From contig JACJYI010000004.1 in the NCBI GenBank assembly GCA_020636225.1, positions 647,164 through 711,163 on the forward strand: 64,000 nt of DNA, read 5' to 3'. A program made the translations under genes and the position numbers. This document shows, piece by piece, positions 37,018 to 45,805 of this stretch (the stretch's first letter is position 1; each line of letters opens with the position of its first letter). This DNA is from Lewinellaceae bacterium. GTDB taxonomy: Bacteria > Bacteroidota > Bacteroidia > Chitinophagales > Saprospiraceae. The notes beneath the pieces were generated by a model that was given only the letters and a program-made list of their open reading frames with translations, was not told the origin of the DNA and made no database searches.

Positions 37018-37587
37018 TCATTTTGATCGGTAAAACGAGATAATGGCAGTTACCAGCATCAATATTTGCATGAGCCCAAAACCATGATAGAGAGTCGTGA
37101 ACAAAAGCAAACCACACTGTATTAAGCCTGAAATGAACCATAATTGTTTTTTCTGCTTCTTCTTCTCTTCTTCGGCCTGATATTTTTGAACCTGGCGTAG
37201 CACCTTCTCTTCAGGGTAAATATTCAACCGAACCTCATTGAGAATTTCTTCCTGCGAATAATTTTCCTGAAGCAATGACTGGACATTGTCAATTTCATCC
37301 TGGACAAGGTCCTTCTTTCCCAATTCCAACAGTGCGTCCTGTACACTGTCATCCAATGTCAACCAGGCACTGCCAGGGGGAAACTTTTCGTCGTTGAGAA
37401 GGTATGCCTGAATGTCTGATTGCTGTTCATTGTACAGCTCCCGTAGAGCAAGATCAATGACTTTTTCCAGCTGAAAGGGGACGATCCCAAATTCGGTTGC
37501 CAGTGGCGTGATGCTCTCCAGGGAATGTCCCTGAAGCAGACGAGTCTTCACTGATTCTGAATACTGGATTTTTTCTGTGTAGTTCAT
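37018..37587 (-). CDS. Unknown protein with C-terminal membrane helices
   Basis: 189 aa. Residues 1-130 are soluble and helical, with repeated motifs SVKTRLLQGHSLESI, DDSVQDALLELGKKDLVQD and LLQENYSQEEILNEV that look like short helical-hairpin repeats. A charged stretch (AEEEKKKQKKQ) and two transmembrane helices (about 148-166 and 170-187) follow. No family recognised. Base composition is lower in GC than the neighbours, and the gene is bracketed by two copies of the ferredoxin tail, which hints at a late insertion. Confidence 0.7.
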   Translation of the reverse strand: MNYTEKIQYSESVKTRLLQGHSLESITPLATEFGIVPFQLEKVIDLALRELYNEQQSDIQAYLLNDEKFPPGSAWLTLDDSVQDALLELGKKDLVQDEIDNVQSLLQENYSQEEILNEVRLNIYPEEKVLRQVQKYQAEEEKKKQKKQLWFISGLIQCGLLLFTTLYHGFGLMQILMLVTAIISFYRSK

Positions 37588-37657
37588 AACAAAGTCTGGT
37601 TAGAAAAAGAAGAGTATGGATATCTATGACCCTGCATTGTTTGGTTGCAGTGCTGGT

Positions 37658-37888
37658 TTAAGGGACCTGCTCCACCTTGATGATCCTGGCCGGGCAATTC
37701 ACCGCGGCCCGGACATTCGCCTCGTATTCCTCATCGCTCACCAGGACCTGGTAGATGCCTTTTTTTGCTTTTCCCTCGATCAGGTGACTGCGGCCATCCC
37801 GCTTGGAGATGCGCCATCGCTCGGGGGCGGCTTCCACGCACCCATTGCAGCCGATGCACTTCTCCCGATGGTAGATGATGCGCACCAT
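37658..37888 (-). CDS. Single-cluster [4Fe-4S] ferredoxin
   Basis: 76 aa. Cys11, Cys14, Cys17 (CIGCNGC) and Cys65 (NCPARII) are the ligands of one [4Fe-4S] cluster; a second CxxCxxC group is absent. The ATG shares one base with the stop TGA of the U32 gene, so the two are translationally coupled. This suggests it is an electron donor to that protein. Confidence 0.85.
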   Translation of the reverse strand: MVRIIYHREKCIGCNGCVEAAPERWRISKRDGRSHLIEGKAKKGIYQVLVSDEEYEANVRAAVNCPARIIKVEQVP

Positions 37889-39126
37889 CAGGCCGGGATG
37901 ATCTTGTAGAGCTTGGTGGAAGGGCCCACTTTTTCCGCGACCTTGATGGAGAAGACATCCCCCTGCTGCACGGACTCCACGGGTCCGCCATCCACATGGA
38001 TCTCCTCCACCTCGGTGCGGATCACCCCGATCTGCGGACTGGTCAGCAATACCCGGTCGCCGGTGCGGAGGGCGTGGGATTCCATGCGAAACTCGCCCAC
38101 CCCGATCTTGTTGAAATACTTGACCCCCCGGCCCAGGTAGAGCTTCTTCTCGGTCGCCTTCGACCCATAGGAATCATTCCATTCGCCCATGGTCCGGCCG
38201 AGATAGTAGCCATCCCAGAATCCGCGGTTGTACACGGTGGCCAGTTCCGCCATCCAGTGGTCCACCTTCTCCCGGGTGTAGGTACCCCCGGCAATGGCAT
38301 CGATGGCCTCCCGGTAGCTCCGCACGGTGGTATCCACATAGTCGGCCGACCGGCCCCGGCCCTCGATCTTCAGCACCGAGACACCGGCGGCGAGGACCTG
38401 GTCGAGGAAGCCGATGGTGCAGAGGTCCCTGGCGCTCATGATGTACTCGTTGTCGATGGCCAGCTCGACCCCGTCCTCCTTGCTGGTCACGATGTATTCC
38501 TTGCGGCAGTTCTGGATGCAGGCCCCCCGGTTGGCCGAGGCATTGTGGGAGTGCAGGCTCAGGTAGCACTTCCCGGAGACGGCCATGCACAGGGCCCCAT
38601 GGGCGAACACTTCCAGGCGCACCAGTTGCCCCGACGGGCCGGTGATCTGCCGGCGTTCGATCTCCCGGGCGATCTCGGCCACCTGCCGGAGGCTCAGCTC
38701 CCTGGCCAGCACCATCACATCGGCATAGGCGGCATAGAATTCCACCGTCTCCACGTTGGAGATGTTGCACTGGGTGGAGATGTGCAGGGGCATGCCGATG
38801 GCCCGGCAATGGCTCATGGCCGCATGATCCGAGGCGATGATGGCGGAGATGCCACTCTCCCTGGCCTGGTCGATGATGGTCTTCATCAGGCGGATGTCAT
38901 GATCGTACAGGACGGTATTGAGGGTGAGGCAAGTCTTCACGCCATGGGCCTGGCATTGCCGGGCGATCTCCTGCAGGTCGTCCAGGGTGAAGTTGATGGA
39001 GGAGCGGGCCCGCATGTTCAGTTGCTCCACCCCGAAATAGACGGCGTCGCACCCGGCGTTGATGGCGGCGGTCAGGGCTTCAAAGGAGCCGGCAGGGGCG
39101 AGGAGTTCGACGGAGGGGTGGTTCAT
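37888..39126 (-). CDS. U32-family peptidase (YegQ/TrhP-like)
   Basis: 412 aa from the ATG at 39124-39126 (MNHPSVELLAPAGSFEAL), the standard opening of the family. The four conserved cysteines are Cys180, Cys187, Cys203 and Cys207 (CMAVSGKC and GACIQNCR); in the TrhP/UbiU branch they bind an Fe-S cluster. The TIM-barrel N-terminus and a C-terminal beta domain are both present. TrhP relatives add hydroxyl to uridine 34 of tRNA using prephenate, but the family also includes collagenase-like members, so the exact role is inferred. It overlaps the ferredoxin gene. Confidence 0.9.
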   Translation of the reverse strand: MNHPSVELLAPAGSFEALTAAINAGCDAVYFGVEQLNMRARSSINFTLDDLQEIARQCQAHGVKTCLTLNTVLYDHDIRLMKTIIDQARESGISAIIASDHAAMSHCRAIGMPLHISTQCNISNVETVEFYAAYADVMVLARELSLRQVAEIAREIERRQITGPSGQLVRLEVFAHGALCMAVSGKCYLSLHSHNASANRGACIQNCRKEYIVTSKEDGVELAIDNEYIMSARDLCTIGFLDQVLAAGVSVLKIEGRGRSADYVDTTVRSYREAIDAIAGGTYTREKVDHWMAELATVYNRGFWDGYYLGRTMGEWNDSYGSKATEKKLYLGRGVKYFNKIGVGEFRMESHALRTGDRVLLTSPQIGVIRTEVEEIHVDGGPVESVQQGDVFSIKVAEKVGPSTKLYKIIPA

Positions 39127-39269
39127 GTGCTTCCTGTATCCTGGATTCAAGAGGGTCTGGACCGGATTCCCGGCCCCATCCCCGATCGGTGTACGGCACC
39201 AAAAATACTTCGTTTTCAGGAGGTCGTGCAAGCAGGGGATCATCCGGATGGCATCGACCCGGATCGGGC

Positions 39270-39761
39270 CTATTCCCGGATGCCCCGAAAGACATCCACT
39301 CCGGAGGGTTGCGGATTGCCCGCCATGCGGCGCCAGGAAGTGATCTGCCCCACATGGGTGAGGGCATCGGCGATGGGTCCGTTCATCCAGTACCAGATGG
39401 ACCATCCCTCATCGCCGGCGATCCGCTCGGCCAGGGCAACATCGTCCATGGCGAGCAGCTGCTGTCGGAGCCCGGCGTACAGGGCCAGGGTGCGTTCCCG
39501 GATCTGGCCGGGGCTGCGGTCCCGGGTGGCCTCTCCTCCGAACTTCCGATGCGTTCCCCAAGCCAGGTCGTACACATGGACCATGACCTCCCCAATGGAC
39601 ATACTGCCGGCTACCGGCCGGAAATCCAGGTCTTCCTCGCGCAGGTCCTCTGTAGCCCAATGATAGCGGAACCCCAGTCCGTCGATCATGCGGGCCAGGA
39701 CATTGGTGGCTGTGAGTTCCCCGGGCACAGGGGACAGGGTATGAAAAGGGAGAGACGTCAT
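39270..39761 (-). CDS. DinB/YfiT-family protein
   Basis: 163 aa from the ATG at 39759-39761. Four-helix bundle with likely metal ligands in VMVHVYDLAW and DALTHVGQI. It starts 5 bp after the TfoX gene and is one of two DinB-family genes in this stretch. Substrate unknown. Confidence 0.8.
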   Translation of the reverse strand: MTSLPFHTLSPVPGELTATNVLARMIDGLGFRYHWATEDLREEDLDFRPVAGSMSIGEVMVHVYDLAWGTHRKFGGEATRDRSPGQIRERTLALYAGLRQQLLAMDDVALAERIAGDEGWSIWYWMNGPIADALTHVGQITSWRRMAGNPQPSGVDVFRGIRE

Positions 39762-39766
39762 GAGTG

Positions 39767-40096
39767 TCAGGTTTTCGTTTTCTTCTTTGGCCTGGGCGGA
39801 GGCAATTCTGCCAGGGTGATGCGCACCAGCTGGCTGAGCCACTGTCGGTCGTCCAGGTGTTCGTCGATGAGGAAATAGTTTTTCGCCCCGTTGTAAGGCG
39901 GGGCTTCGGTGACAGGACCGATGTACTGCCGGCCTGCAGCCGTCGGTTTGATATACAATCGATCGTCACAAATGAGGGCGAAGAACTTCCCATCGGCCCA
40001 GATCCCGTATTCACCGAACATGGGCTTGATCACCAGATGCTCGATGGCGGCCAGCTGGTCGGAGAGGTAGGCAATAAAGGGTTCCGTACAGGCCAT
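39767..40096 (-). CDS. TfoX N-terminal domain protein
   Basis: 109 aa. The N-terminal TfoX domain is seen as IKPMFGEYGIWADGKFFALICDDRLYIKP, cut here to its core as MFGEYGIW and DDRLYIKP. The tail is basic (PPPRPKKKTKT). Only TfoX of gammaproteobacteria is a competence regulator; single-domain members in Bacteroidota have no known role. Confidence 0.85.
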   Translation of the reverse strand: MACTEPFIAYLSDQLAAIEHLVIKPMFGEYGIWADGKFFALICDDRLYIKPTAAGRQYIGPVTEAPPYNGAKNYFLIDEHLDDRQWLSQLVRITLAELPPPRPKKKTKT

Positions 40097-40116
40097 GGTG
40101 GCAAGGGAGTTTGTGA

Positions 40117-40488
40117 TCAGGAACAGGACCGGTCCTCGGCCGAGCGGGTAGTGACCAGCAGGTCAGCGAGCAGGGGCCAGTCGATCCTGTCGGGGTGGGA
40201 AAAGCGCAGGCAGCATTTGCCGTAGTTGTGCCCCTGCAATCGGTCATGGTGTTGTTGCATCACCGACGGAAGGAGAAAATAGACACTGATATACTGCTTC
40301 TGGCTGGCGAAGGCCACCTCCACCTGTCCGTTGGCCGAATAGGAGGGCATCTTGTAGGTCATGTCCTCGACATGGTCCGGCAAGTGTTGGTGCACCAGCT
40401 CGCGGAGGCGCTCCAGGGCGGGCCGCCGTTGCTCGGGGACAGCGGCCAGATAGGCTTCTACGGACAGGTCGCCGGGATGAACGGTCAT
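40117..40488 (-). CDS. DUF1801-family protein
   Basis: 123 aa from the ATG at 40486-40488. The family hallmarks are visible: VEAYLAAVPEQRRPALERLR, then a MTYKMPSYSANGQ strand and VAFASQKQYISVYF. Members are small alpha/beta YdhG-like proteins of unknown function, often next to TfoX, SRPBCC and DinB genes as here. Confidence 0.82.
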   Translation of the reverse strand: MTVHPGDLSVEAYLAAVPEQRRPALERLRELVHQHLPDHVEDMTYKMPSYSANGQVEVAFASQKQYISVYFLLPSVMQQHHDRLQGHNYGKCCLRFSHPDRIDWPLLADLLVTTRSAEDRSCS

Positions 40489-40564
40489 GGGCCGGGGCTT
40501 GATCACTCCAAGATACGAAAGACCGCTCGTAGCGGGGTCGGGCTCCGGAGGTGGTGGCACTGAT

Positions 40565-40948
40565 TCAGGCCTGAAAATACGCCTGCATGGGCTCGAAATA
40601 GTTGTCGATCCAGCCTTGCTCATAGATCGTCCCGTGGTCGGGCAGGTCGCTGTGCACCAGGGTGAGGCGGGTGCCTTGGTCGGTGGCTTCCAGGAGGATC
40701 TCGATCCGGGAGTCCGGTTCGTCGTCGGCAAATTCCACGGTGCGCCACGACTGGACGATGCGCCGGCCCGGCTCCAGGGCCAGGTTGGTGCCTTCGATAT
40801 AGCCGTCCCAGGCGGTAAAGGCCTCGCCTACCTGGTCCATCATGGAGGCCTCCCCGCCGGTCATGGCGGTATGGCCCTTGCTGTCCATCCAGGTGCGGTA
40901 CAGCCGGTCGGGGGTGGTGGGGAAGGTGGCGTGCAGGGTGAATTCCAT
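40565..40948 (-). CDS. SRPBCC/AHSA1-family protein
   Basis: 127 aa START-like fold: LHATFPTTPDRLYRTWMDSK is the usual opening, with a central RIVQSWRTVEFADDEPDSRI and C-terminal GTRLTLVHSDLPDHG then a helix. Such proteins bind small hydrophobic ligands. It appears to be first in the SRPBCC - DUF1801 - TfoX - DinB set, all on the minus strand. Confidence 0.85.
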   Translation of the reverse strand: MEFTLHATFPTTPDRLYRTWMDSKGHTAMTGGEASMMDQVGEAFTAWDGYIEGTNLALEPGRRIVQSWRTVEFADDEPDSRIEILLEATDQGTRLTLVHSDLPDHGTIYEQGWIDNYFEPMQAYFQA

Positions 40949-41150
40949 GAGGAATGGATTTGGCCGGACCGGATGGTGGATGGTCCGTTCCCAAAGATAA
41001 TGGCTTCATCGGGTTATGAACTCATGACCTCTATCCCGACTGGTCCCATGGACCACCCTCCCATTCGTGTCCGGCGACCTGCGGACAGGATCGAGATCTT
41101 GAACGGTATGAAAGGGCTTTGCAGCCCTTGGTCCTGACCCATCCCGTATT

Positions 41151-41197
41151 GATATGTAATAATATTTTATGTGTTTGTGGCAATATTTGCCACAAAC
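41151..41197. repeat. Palindromic repeat element, left copy
   Basis: GTTTGTGGCAA (41173-41183) and TTGCCACAAAC (41187-41197) form a perfect 11-bp inverted repeat around TAT, preceded by GATATGTAATAATATTTTAT. The right copy is at 47232-47279. Interval 40949-41252 holds nothing else recognisable. Confidence 0.8.
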
Positions 41198-41252
41198 GGT
41201 ATGCGGTTCGCCCGGACCTTTGTCAAAGACCATATCCAAGGTCATGTGCCTT

Positions 41253-41768
41253 ATGAAACCATTGACCATTTTGCTGATCACCCTGTTGGCCCTGCCATCC
41301 TGTTCCATTGTTGAGGAACCATTCGAACCGGACTGGCACCTCAACCAGTTTCGGTGCAAGATCAACGGGAAGGAATGGAAGCCCTACTGTGTTTCCGGTC
41401 CTCTGTTTGGTTGCAGTGCTACGGATTGTCAATACTATTGGGACACAAAGGGCTTGGAGATATCAGCCAGCTATAAAACTTCATTGGGTGCGATCCATCA
41501 GGCCATGCGGTTTAATGCCCGACCGGCTCCACCCGGCCAATCCGTTCCTATCTGGTCTGCCGGATACAGCGACTACAATCTGCCCGGACCCACCGGGCAC
41601 TATGACCTGGATACCACATTTGCGCATCACGTGACCATCCTGGAGGTGGATACGGTCAATTACACCATCAAAGGTACCTTCGCGTTTACCTGCATTGATC
41701 CTGAAGGTGGCCGCAAGAACAAGGTTGTGATCTCAGATGGGTATTTTCATCTCAATTTTCGTTGGTAA
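41253..41768 (+). CDS. Lipoprotein, unknown function
   Basis: 171 aa from the ATG at 41253. A lipobox is visible (LLALPSC, Cys near residue 16), so the mature protein is lipid-anchored, likely in the outer membrane. The body is beta-rich with FRCKINGKEWKPYCV near its start, a pattern seen in small secreted Bacteroidota domains (DUF6252-like). No catalytic motif. Confidence 0.75.
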   Translation: MKPLTILLITLLALPSCSIVEEPFEPDWHLNQFRCKINGKEWKPYCVSGPLFGCSATDCQYYWDTKGLEISASYKTSLGAIHQAMRFNARPAPPGQSVPIWSAGYSDYNLPGPTGHYDLDTTFAHHVTILEVDTVNYTIKGTFAFTCIDPEGGRKNKVVISDGYFHLNFRW

Positions 41769-41940
41769 TCCAGGGCCCGGCTTTTCAAATGCCGGTCGAA
41801 TTCCCTGGAATGTTCCAGGATCGTGTAAAAATGAACGGGAACAGCACTTGGCCCTCCATTCGAGTGACTCCGGCATTGATGGATGCATCCCCGGGAAATG
41901 CAGCTTGAATGGAACGGCTTCACCACCTTCCATGGTAACT

Positions 41941-42942
41941 TCACTCGCATCCCAGCATGTCCCGGCCCTCCTGGAGGCGACGACGCAGTTCCCGGAAGTA
42001 TTTCACCCGTTGGCGACTGCCGGCGACGGAGAGATAGGTGGAGCCTTTGCGCAATTTGTCGAACCACTGGCGGGTGTAGTGGCAGAAATCCGAATAGTCG
42101 GTCGTGAGGAAGTTGGGATTGTCGAAGGAACAATAGGTCTGGATCGGTTGACCATTGTGTTCAACGAGGATGGTGTTGTTGGTATGGGTGATCTCGTTGT
42201 GATAGAGATGGAAATTGGCCTCCCTCTCACCAGATTTATGGCCCATCCGGGCGGTTTCCTCCATACCGGAGATCAGCTGATCCAATTGGTCCATGAGTTG
42301 ACTGCACATGCGCCGGTCAGTGAAATTGTCCGTTTCCGAATAGAAACGGATCTGGTTGATGGTGTTGTCCAGGATGTTTACCGACCAGTATTCCGTGGAC
42401 GGAATGGAGGTGTAGGCCTGCCGCAATTGATGCACCATGTCCTTGAAGGAATCATCTTCTGCTGAAAGCACCGTACTCACATCAAATGTACGATTGCGGT
42501 AATGGGGCATTTCCCAAATGGTCCTTGCCCAGATATAGAATTTGAAATAGGCCAATTCTGGGAATTGGAAGTAATTGAAAAGGGGGATCTCGCTGGAGGC
42601 ATAGGTGATGGAGACATGGTCCATTTGCCTCAATTGCATGAGTTGGTCATAGATGGGCTTGAGAAATCCAGTGACCGATTCGGGTTGCTTCTGCAGCATA
42701 CCGAAACGGAACGGGATCATGGTTGATGCATTGCTGGTAAAGAAGTATTCCGGGAGTTGGAAATATTCCTGGATGAGGATGACCTCCTCCAGGCTGAGGA
42801 TCTTGGAACCGTCCAGGCGCTTGTAGATCGCACTTTTATCCAGGGAAAGGACCTGCGTCATGGTATAGACGAGATCCGTTCCATCCCGTCGACATCGCTC
42901 CTTGAGCATGTCGAACTTTTCCTTTTGGAACAACTTAAACAT
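41941..42942 (-). CDS. XRE-like helix-turn-helix regulator with long C-terminal domain
   Basis: 333 aa. Residues about 10-65 look like a BetR/XRE-type HTH (YTMTQVLSLDKSAIYKRLDG, then LSLEEVILIQEYFQLP). The remaining 260 residues form an all-helical domain rich in aromatic residues, with no known ligand motif. It is divergent from the T9SS / lipase / PQQ-propeller operon, with about 218 bp between the starts, so it is likely to regulate that operon or itself. Domain call moderate. Confidence 0.7.
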   Translation of the reverse strand: MFKLFQKEKFDMLKERCRRDGTDLVYTMTQVLSLDKSAIYKRLDGSKILSLEEVILIQEYFQLPEYFFTSNASTMIPFRFGMLQKQPESVTGFLKPIYDQLMQLRQMDHVSITYASSEIPLFNYFQFPELAYFKFYIWARTIWEMPHYRNRTFDVSTVLSAEDDSFKDMVHQLRQAYTSIPSTEYWSVNILDNTINQIRFYSETDNFTDRRMCSQLMDQLDQLISGMEETARMGHKSGEREANFHLYHNEITHTNNTILVEHNGQPIQTYCSFDNPNFLTTDYSDFCHYTRQWFDKLRKGSTYLSVAGSRQRVKYFRELRRRLQEGRDMLGCE

Positions 42943-43160
42943 AGCCCTTTGATTTTCAGATGAATTTAAATCATATCCATTCGCAATTATCTCATTTGAG
43001 GAAAGAATCGGTTTTCACGGTATAAAATAAGGAATTCTTCTGATCGAGTCTATAAATCAAACATGAAAATTCTTTAATCTCCATGGTGACCCCCCGAAAT
43101 TTGGTGTATCAGATCTGATGATTGAATCACATTTATGAATCACACCAAAATTCAGTCCTT

Positions 43161-44261
43161 ATGAAAACGACATTCCTTATTCTGATGATGGTTCTGCTGG
43201 CAAGTGCAGCCAATTCGCAGAGCCCGGTTCTCACCCCTTCCGGATGGCCGATGGTCACCGATCTGTCCGTAACGGTTTCCTCCAAGACCTATCACAAGAT
43301 CCAACAGGGTACTACATGGGAAGATCTCAATCCCATCGACTTGGTGGCCTTGAAGAACCGCGAACAGGTCGAACGCATCCACGAATACCTGGATGCAGAC
43401 CTCAATCCGGTTACGACCTATGAACTGATATCTCATGTCAACGCCCACCCGAAGTGGTACAAGGCTCCGGCATTGACCATCGAGGGTCCGGATGGTATCC
43501 ATTTGCAAATGGATGTTTCTGGTCCCGGTCCTGACGATCGGTTCATTCTTTATGAATCCCTGGATTCAGCAGCCTATCAGGACGACAAGTTGGAGGCGAT
43601 AGAGGATGGGGTCCTCCGAGGCTACGTATTTGCCTTTCCTTCGCCTGATCAGATTGCTGACGCCACTACCATGGTGGATCAGGTCACCTGGAGCAACAAT
43701 GACCAAACCGTGACCTTCACGTATGACAGTCGTTCGGATATCTGGGATCAGCAATCCAAGACAAAGGAGTCTGTGAGTCCGCAGCAAAATGGCAATGGAT
43801 TCATCCGCGTGATCCATTACTATGCCTGGGATGAAACCGCCCAACTCGACCTGCTACGCGCAGTGGTCATCGAACAGGACATGATGCTCGATGGGGGTAT
43901 CTGCGCCAAGGAGATCACCATCGAGGAGTATGCTGATTACAGCATTGACCTCGAGCGCAATCAGGACGGAGCGACACCTCGATCCAGTTTTACCGCATTG
44001 CCTGTCGACTTCACCGTATATCCCAATCCACTGCGTTCTGACCTGTTGAACATCACGGTACCACAATCCATGGTTGGACAGGAAGTTCTTGCCCGTGTGG
44101 TGAATACGATGGGTCAACCACTATTCTCTGCGTACCTCTCCTTTCCAGCTGAAAAGCAAACCATTCGGTTGAATACCGAACAGTATCCCGATGGACTCTA
44201 TTTCCTTCAGCTGGAATCCAGTGAGGTGACAGCTTCCCAATCTTTCTTCATCACCAAATAA
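43161..44261 (+). CDS. T9SS-sorted secreted protein, unknown function
   Basis: 366 aa from the ATG at 43161; signal peptide MKTTFLILMMVLLASAANS. The middle region (25-280) alternates strands without a known motif. The last ~80 residues are a type A T9SS sorting domain (FTVYPNPLRSDLLNITV, then PDGLYFLQLESS). It should be delivered to the cell surface. It is the first gene of the operon that continues with the lipase 11 bp later. Confidence 0.85.
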   Translation: MKTTFLILMMVLLASAANSQSPVLTPSGWPMVTDLSVTVSSKTYHKIQQGTTWEDLNPIDLVALKNREQVERIHEYLDADLNPVTTYELISHVNAHPKWYKAPALTIEGPDGIHLQMDVSGPGPDDRFILYESLDSAAYQDDKLEAIEDGVLRGYVFAFPSPDQIADATTMVDQVTWSNNDQTVTFTYDSRSDIWDQQSKTKESVSPQQNGNGFIRVIHYYAWDETAQLDLLRAVVIEQDMMLDGGICAKEITIEEYADYSIDLERNQDGATPRSSFTALPVDFTVYPNPLRSDLLNITVPQSMVGQEVLARVVNTMGQPLFSAYLSFPAEKQTIRLNTEQYPDGLYFLQLESSEVTASQSFFITK

Positions 44262-44272
44262 AACCTTCGATC

Positions 44273-45805
44273 ATGAAAACGCAATCATACATCACCATCC
44301 TTCTCTTTATCCTGGGCTTCCAATTGGCTATCAAGGCTCAATCTGACAACTGCGATACCCGGCTCTACGATTTCAATCCGGATATCCAGGAACGGGAGAT
44401 TTCCCTTCCTCCCACTGCTCCTCCTGCCCCTCCCCTGGGTCCGAATGGCGAAGAAAAGCGCAAGATCTACTGGCTGCATGGGCTGGGTGGTGACGAAGGA
44501 TCCTGGGCCAGTGGGAATGCCTATACCATCAATGGTTGGAGCAATTCCGTTCAGACGGACCTGATGGATTACTCCAAGCAGCAAAGTTCAGATTTCAATG
44601 TGGCCGCAGCTGCTGTCTTTTCCAAGATGGACACGGGCCTGAAGAATGACCCGGAGGCTCAGGAAAAGATGCGCCAGAACTATATCATCGCCCATAGCAT
44701 GGGCGGACTGGTTGGCCGGAAACTGGATCAACTGTTTGACCAGGATGGCGAGACCGTTAAACCTTATGGTGGGTTGGTGACATTTGGATCACCGCACCTT
44801 GGCGCGAAGTTGGCCGATCTGAAAGCGAATCATCCGGAGGTGATTAAGCAATTCATCAATCAAACCTGTGACGGTTTGTTGAGTGGTCCTACTGAAGAGT
44901 TCATAAAGAATAAAGGCGTAACCCGTTGGATCGATCGCTTTGCCTTCTGGACAGAGTTGGGAGATTGGATTGTTGATTTGGCATGTGATAAAGCAACCGG
45001 ACTCATCTTCAACCTGGCAAGTGAACAGTTTACCATGCCCATCGAATCTGGATTGGCACCAGGTAGTGCTGATCTCCAGTCTATTTCTGATTGGCCTCCT
45101 CCATCTTCAGAACTTCACACCATTGCATTCTACGGTGAAGAATTTGATCAGGATGATGACATGGCCATTCGTTTCCTCTTTTCTGCTATTCATCCTGCAA
45201 CGGAATACCCGTTGATGCAGGCGGATGAAATGGATGCGGATGCCATTGAAGATGCCAATAAAATCAGGGATGAATATGTAGGTAAGGAAAAGTATTGGAG
45301 GAAGAGGGCGAAGGACAAACCGTTGGGGGATTGGTTTAGCAAAAAGTACTATTCACAGGCAGATATGTATGATCTGGCGAATGCCTTCAAGAAGGGAGTA
45401 GACTGGTTTGATAATCTGAATAACCGCTGGAAATTGATGATCGGGGCATTGGAAATGATACCGAATGGGAATACCCTGTGCTATTGCAGTTGCTCTGAAT
45501 ACAATCCCGGCGGTCCTGCCTTTGAATTCATCAATCCGATCTCCTGTTCAGAAGACTGTTCCATTTATGAAGATTTCTATATAAATTGTACTGGCTTTGA
45601 AGAACAGGAAATGGTTGGATTCAGTACTACATCAGATGGATTGGTGCTTAAGGAGTCAGCTGTTGGCTTTCCTAATGCAAAGTATCCTCCTTTAAGGATG
45701 CTTGGGTCGGGTCACATGCAAATGCGAAACGATTCTCAACTGAAGTTTGCATTGAATTCCCTTTACAACGGGGATGTAAATACATACTTTAAATTAGACA
45801 AATGA
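44273..45805 (+). CDS. Secreted alpha/beta-hydrolase (PGAP1/lipase-like)
   Basis: 510 aa. Signal peptide ends near IKAQ. The alpha/beta-hydrolase core shows an oxyanion-hole segment IYWLHGLGGDEGSW (66-78) and a nucleophile elbow AHSMGG with candidate Ser142, followed by GGLVTFGSPHLGAKLADL as in PGAP1-like lipases. A long C-terminal region (about 300-510) has Cys-rich stretches (LCYCSCSEYNPGG, CSEDCSIYEDFYINC) unlike ordinary lipases. Substrate unknown; likely an ester or lipid at or outside the outer membrane. It overlaps the next gene by 4 bp. Confidence 0.82.
   Translation: MKTQSYITILLFILGFQLAIKAQSDNCDTRLYDFNPDIQEREISLPPTAPPAPPLGPNGEEKRKIYWLHGLGGDEGSWASGNAYTINGWSNSVQTDLMDYSKQQSSDFNVAAAAVFSKMDTGLKNDPEAQEKMRQNYIIAHSMGGLVGRKLDQLFDQDGETVKPYGGLVTFGSPHLGAKLADLKANHPEVIKQFINQTCDGLLSGPTEEFIKNKGVTRWIDRFAFWTELGDWIVDLACDKATGLIFNLASEQFTMPIESGLAPGSADLQSISDWPPPSSELHTIAFYGEEFDQDDDMAIRFLFSAIHPATEYPLMQADEMDADAIEDANKIRDEYVGKEKYWRKRAKDKPLGDWFSKKYYSQADMYDLANAFKKGVDWFDNLNNRWKLMIGALEMIPNGNTLCYCSCSEYNPGGPAFEFINPISCSEDCSIYEDFYINCTGFEEQEMVGFSTTSDGLVLKESAVGFPNAKYPPLRMLGSGHMQMRNDSQLKFALNSLYNGDVNTYFKLDK

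Noticed and set aside
37996..39663. 555-codon plus-strand frame opposite the U32 gene
   Set aside because: Composition-driven shadow of U32 and DinB genes with biased Gly/His/Asp content.
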